DNA of 64,000 nucleotides from positions 55,820-119,819 of the forward strand of contig JANQMN010000107.1 in NCBI GenBank assembly GCA_028280065.1, written 5' to 3'. Position 1 is the stretch's first letter, and each line of letters begins with the position of its first letter. This document shows, piece after piece, positions 62,570-64,000 of the stretch. The notes below the pieces were generated by a model. It did no database searches. It saw only the letters and a program-made list of their open reading frames with translations, and was not told the origin of the DNA. Position numbers and translations under genes: made by a program. The DNA comes from Hahella sp. (GTDB lineage: Bacteria > Pseudomonadota > Gammaproteobacteria > Pseudomonadales > Oleiphilaceae).

Positions 62570-63189
62570 GCCGCCTCCTGATCGTCCGGATCTTTCGAGG
62601 TATCCGTCATTCGATCGGTGACGATGAGTTTTTGACCCAAATGCATATCTTTCTGGGAAGGACGTTCCCAGCCCCAATCCCGGATGGAAACAGACAACGG
62701 GACCATGTCGATACAGTCGACCGGGCAGGGCTCCACGCATAGATCGCAGCCGGTACATTCATCGACGATGACCGTATGCATCTGTTTTGCAGCGCCCAGA
62801 ATCGCATCGACAGGGCAGGCTTGGATACACTTGGTGCAGCCGATACATTCGTCTTCGCGAATGTAAGCGACGCGTTTACCTTGGCTTTCACCGTGTTCGG
62901 CATCTAAAGGTTTGGCTTCCACCCCCAATAAATCAGCCAACGCGGCAATGGTGGACTCGCCTCCGGGAGGACATTTGTTAATGTCCTCACCGGCCGCGAT
63001 GCCTTCTGCATAGGGCCGGCAACCAGGATGACCGCACTGACCGCACTGGGTCTGCGGTAGCAGGGCGTCGATCTGATCGACGAGAGGATTGCCTTCCACT
63101 TTAAAATAAACGGAGGCAAACCCCAGTATCGCGCCAAATATGGCGGCTAATGCGAGCAATGAACCAACGGCAATTAAAACTATACTCAT
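62566..63189 (-). CDS. rsxB: electron transport complex subunit RsxB/RnfB (ferredoxin-like)
   Basis: A 207-residue subunit with one N-terminal membrane helix ([20 protein letters not shown]), a 4Fe-4S site of RnfB type ([18 protein letters not shown]) and two ferredoxin motifs, [16 protein letters not shown] and [16 protein letters not shown]. It passes electrons between the RsxC side and the membrane subunits. ATG 63189 is 7 nt after rsxA. Confidence 0.96.
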   Translation of the reverse strand: MSIVLIAVGSLLALAAIFGAILGFASVYFKVEGNPLVDQIDALLPQTQCGQCGHPGCRPYAEGIAAGEDINKCPPGGESTIAALADLLGVEAKPLDAEHGESQGKRVAYIREDECIGCTKCIQACPVDAILGAAKQMHTVIVDECTGCDLCVEPCPVDCIDMVPLSVSIRDWGWERPSQKDMHLGQKLIVTDRMTDTSKDPDDQEAA

Positions 63190-63196
63190 CGCGGTA

Positions 63197-63778
63197 CTAA
63201 ATATTTACCAATCCTGTAAATCCAAGAAATGCCAACGACATTAATCCGGCTGTAATCAAGCCTATGGCGCTACCCTTAAAAGGAGTTGGGACGTCTGCCA
63301 CGGCTATGCGTTCACGCATGGCGGAGAACAGTATCAGCACCAGCGAAAATCCCAGCGCCGCGCCAAAACCGTAAAGTATGGACTCGGTGAAGTTGTTCTG
63401 CTTTTTAATATTAAGCAAAGCCACCCCCAGCACCGCGCAATTGGTCGTAATCAAGGGTAAGAAAATTCCGAGGACCCGGTACAGGAGCGGACTGGTTTTA
63501 TGCACCACCATCTCGGTGAACTGCACGACAACGGCGATTACCAAGATAAAGGTTATGGTTCTTAGATATTCCAGTCCCAACGGTTCCAGCAAATAGGTAA
63601 AGGCTAGATAGCTGCAGACTGAAGACAGCGTAAGTACAAAGGTCGTCGCCAAACTCATGCCGATTGCGGTTTCCAGTTTGTTGGAAACTCCCATAAAGGG
63701 ACAGAGCCCAAGGAATTGCACCAGGACAAAGTTATTCACCAGAATGGTGCTGACCAGTATCAACAAATATTCGGTCAT
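63197..63778 (-). CDS. rsxA: electron transport complex subunit RsxA/RnfA
   Basis: A 193-residue inner-membrane protein of about six helices and the first gene of the rsx operon. [60 protein letters not shown] and [20 protein letters not shown] are nearly invariant RnfA segments. In E. coli the complex keeps SoxR reduced; in marine relatives it may pump ions. The 125 nt upstream, up to the metG end, should hold the operon promoter. Confidence 0.96.
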   Translation of the reverse strand: MTEYLLILVSTILVNNFVLVQFLGLCPFMGVSNKLETAIGMSLATTFVLTLSSVCSYLAFTYLLEPLGLEYLRTITFILVIAVVVQFTEMVVHKTSPLLYRVLGIFLPLITTNCAVLGVALLNIKKQNNFTESILYGFGAALGFSLVLILFSAMRERIAVADVPTPFKGSAIGLITAGLMSLAFLGFTGLVNI

Positions 63779-63903
63779 GGATCAGATTACTATTCGCCCT
63801 ATATTAATCGGAATGTCGATTTACCGGAGCCGCAAGGCTACCGAACCAGCAAACGCCGCGCATTATGGTGATCGTGGTCCGATAGTTCAATAGCCCCTAA
63901 GAG

Positions 63904-64000
63904 TTACATTACCCGCATGCCGGGTTGCGCGCCTTCGTCCGGCTGCAGCAGCCAGATATCTTTGCCGCCTGGTCCTGCGGCCAATACCATTCCTTCCGAC
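63904..64000 (-). CDS. metG: methionyl-tRNA synthetase, C-terminal end only
   Basis: Only the last 31 codons and the stop TAA (63904-63906) are in the window. They read [20 protein letters not shown], then [11 protein letters not shown], the conserved end of the tRNA-binding domain fused to the C-terminus of MetG. The rest lies beyond the right edge. metG next to rsx is the usual gammaproteobacterial order. No partner gene is needed for the call. Confidence 0.88.
   Translation of the reverse strand, partial: SEGMVLAAGPGGKDIWLLQPDEGAQPGMRVM

Noticed and set aside
62570..62758. N-terminal extension of RsxC
   Set aside because: The extra 63 codons lie inside rsxB in another frame; ATG 62569 gives the conserved start and a 4-nt overlap.

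Overview
The window looks like the chromosome of a marine-type gammaproteobacterium. The evidence is the metG-rsxABCDGE-nth block at the right end, HrpA, a complete menaquinone operon, DUF4136 and YkgJ-type proteins, and an AgmX/ExbBD/TPR cluster of the kind seen in several gammaproteobacterial genera. Genus cannot be resolved from the sequence alone. No rRNA, tRNA, CRISPR array, integrase, transposase or prophage gene was seen.

Layout, left to right. (1) 1-12.1 kb: edge-truncated quinone oxidoreductase (-); a mini-gene holding only a DUF3391 domain, followed 4 nt later by a 1670-residue Ser/Thr kinase-ATPase-helical-GAF-GGDEF hybrid; a Sir2 deacylase; a periplasmic metallo-beta-lactamase-fold hydrolase with a secreted partner; a GNAT; and a lone flavin-dependent tryptophan-halogenase-like enzyme. 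(2) 12.1-19.3 kb: a lysine/alanine-rich histone-like protein, a lipoprotein, then an AT-richer accessory strip of small, mostly single genes on the plus strand. It mixes intact genes (nucleotidyltransferase, two-domain-free methyltransferase, macro domain, VOC, GNAT, metallophosphoesterase) with wreckage (NUDIX remnant, frameshifted methyltransferase, truncated S66 peptidase). (3) 19.7-28.7 kb: nine co-directional genes forming a trans-envelope machine: a periplasmic protein, two large TPR proteins, a TPR lipoprotein, a small secreted protein, a MotA/TolQ/ExbB channel, two ExbD/TolR paralogues and a TonB-like protein with an AgmX/PglI C-terminal domain. (4) 28.7-31.2 kb (-): a ParE/RelE-Phd type toxin-antitoxin pair with a readable operator-promoter, a hotdog thioesterase, a truncated solute-binding protein, a universal stress protein and a MaoC hydratase. 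(5) 31.4-40 kb: acyl-CoA synthetase, HrpA, a KAS III-like synthase preceded by a nested palindrome, a solute-binding-like protein and a DUF4136 lipoprotein. (6) 40.2-47.6 kb: menFDHBCE, tightly packed, with five of the six genes starting at TTG. (7) 47.6-57.2 kb: YkgJ-like cysteine protein, Asp/Glu racemase, PIN-PhoH ATPase, TetR, CBS protein, S8 protease, START-domain protein, and a free-standing 35-residue peptide gene with its own terminator. (8) 57.3-64 kb (-): nth, rsxEGDCBA and the tail of metG.

How the genes work together. MenFDHBCE convert chorismate to 1,4-dihydroxy-2-naphthoyl-CoA (the thioesterase, MenA and the methyltransferase are not in the window), giving a low-potential quinone for respiration. 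RsxA-E/G is a membrane redox complex that couples ion flow to electron transfer. The ExbB/ExbD pairs would use the ion gradient to drive the AgmX-domain protein, whose long Glu-Pro linker can cross the periplasm to the TPR proteins and the TPR lipoprotein. This is the best candidate in the window for a poorly described system; its function (gliding, secretion or envelope transport) cannot be read from sequence. The AMP-ligase, MaoC, thioesterase and KAS III-like genes suggest a local concentration of acyl-thioester chemistry. Start codons below were chosen by ribosome-binding sites and family alignment from memory; no database search was run.
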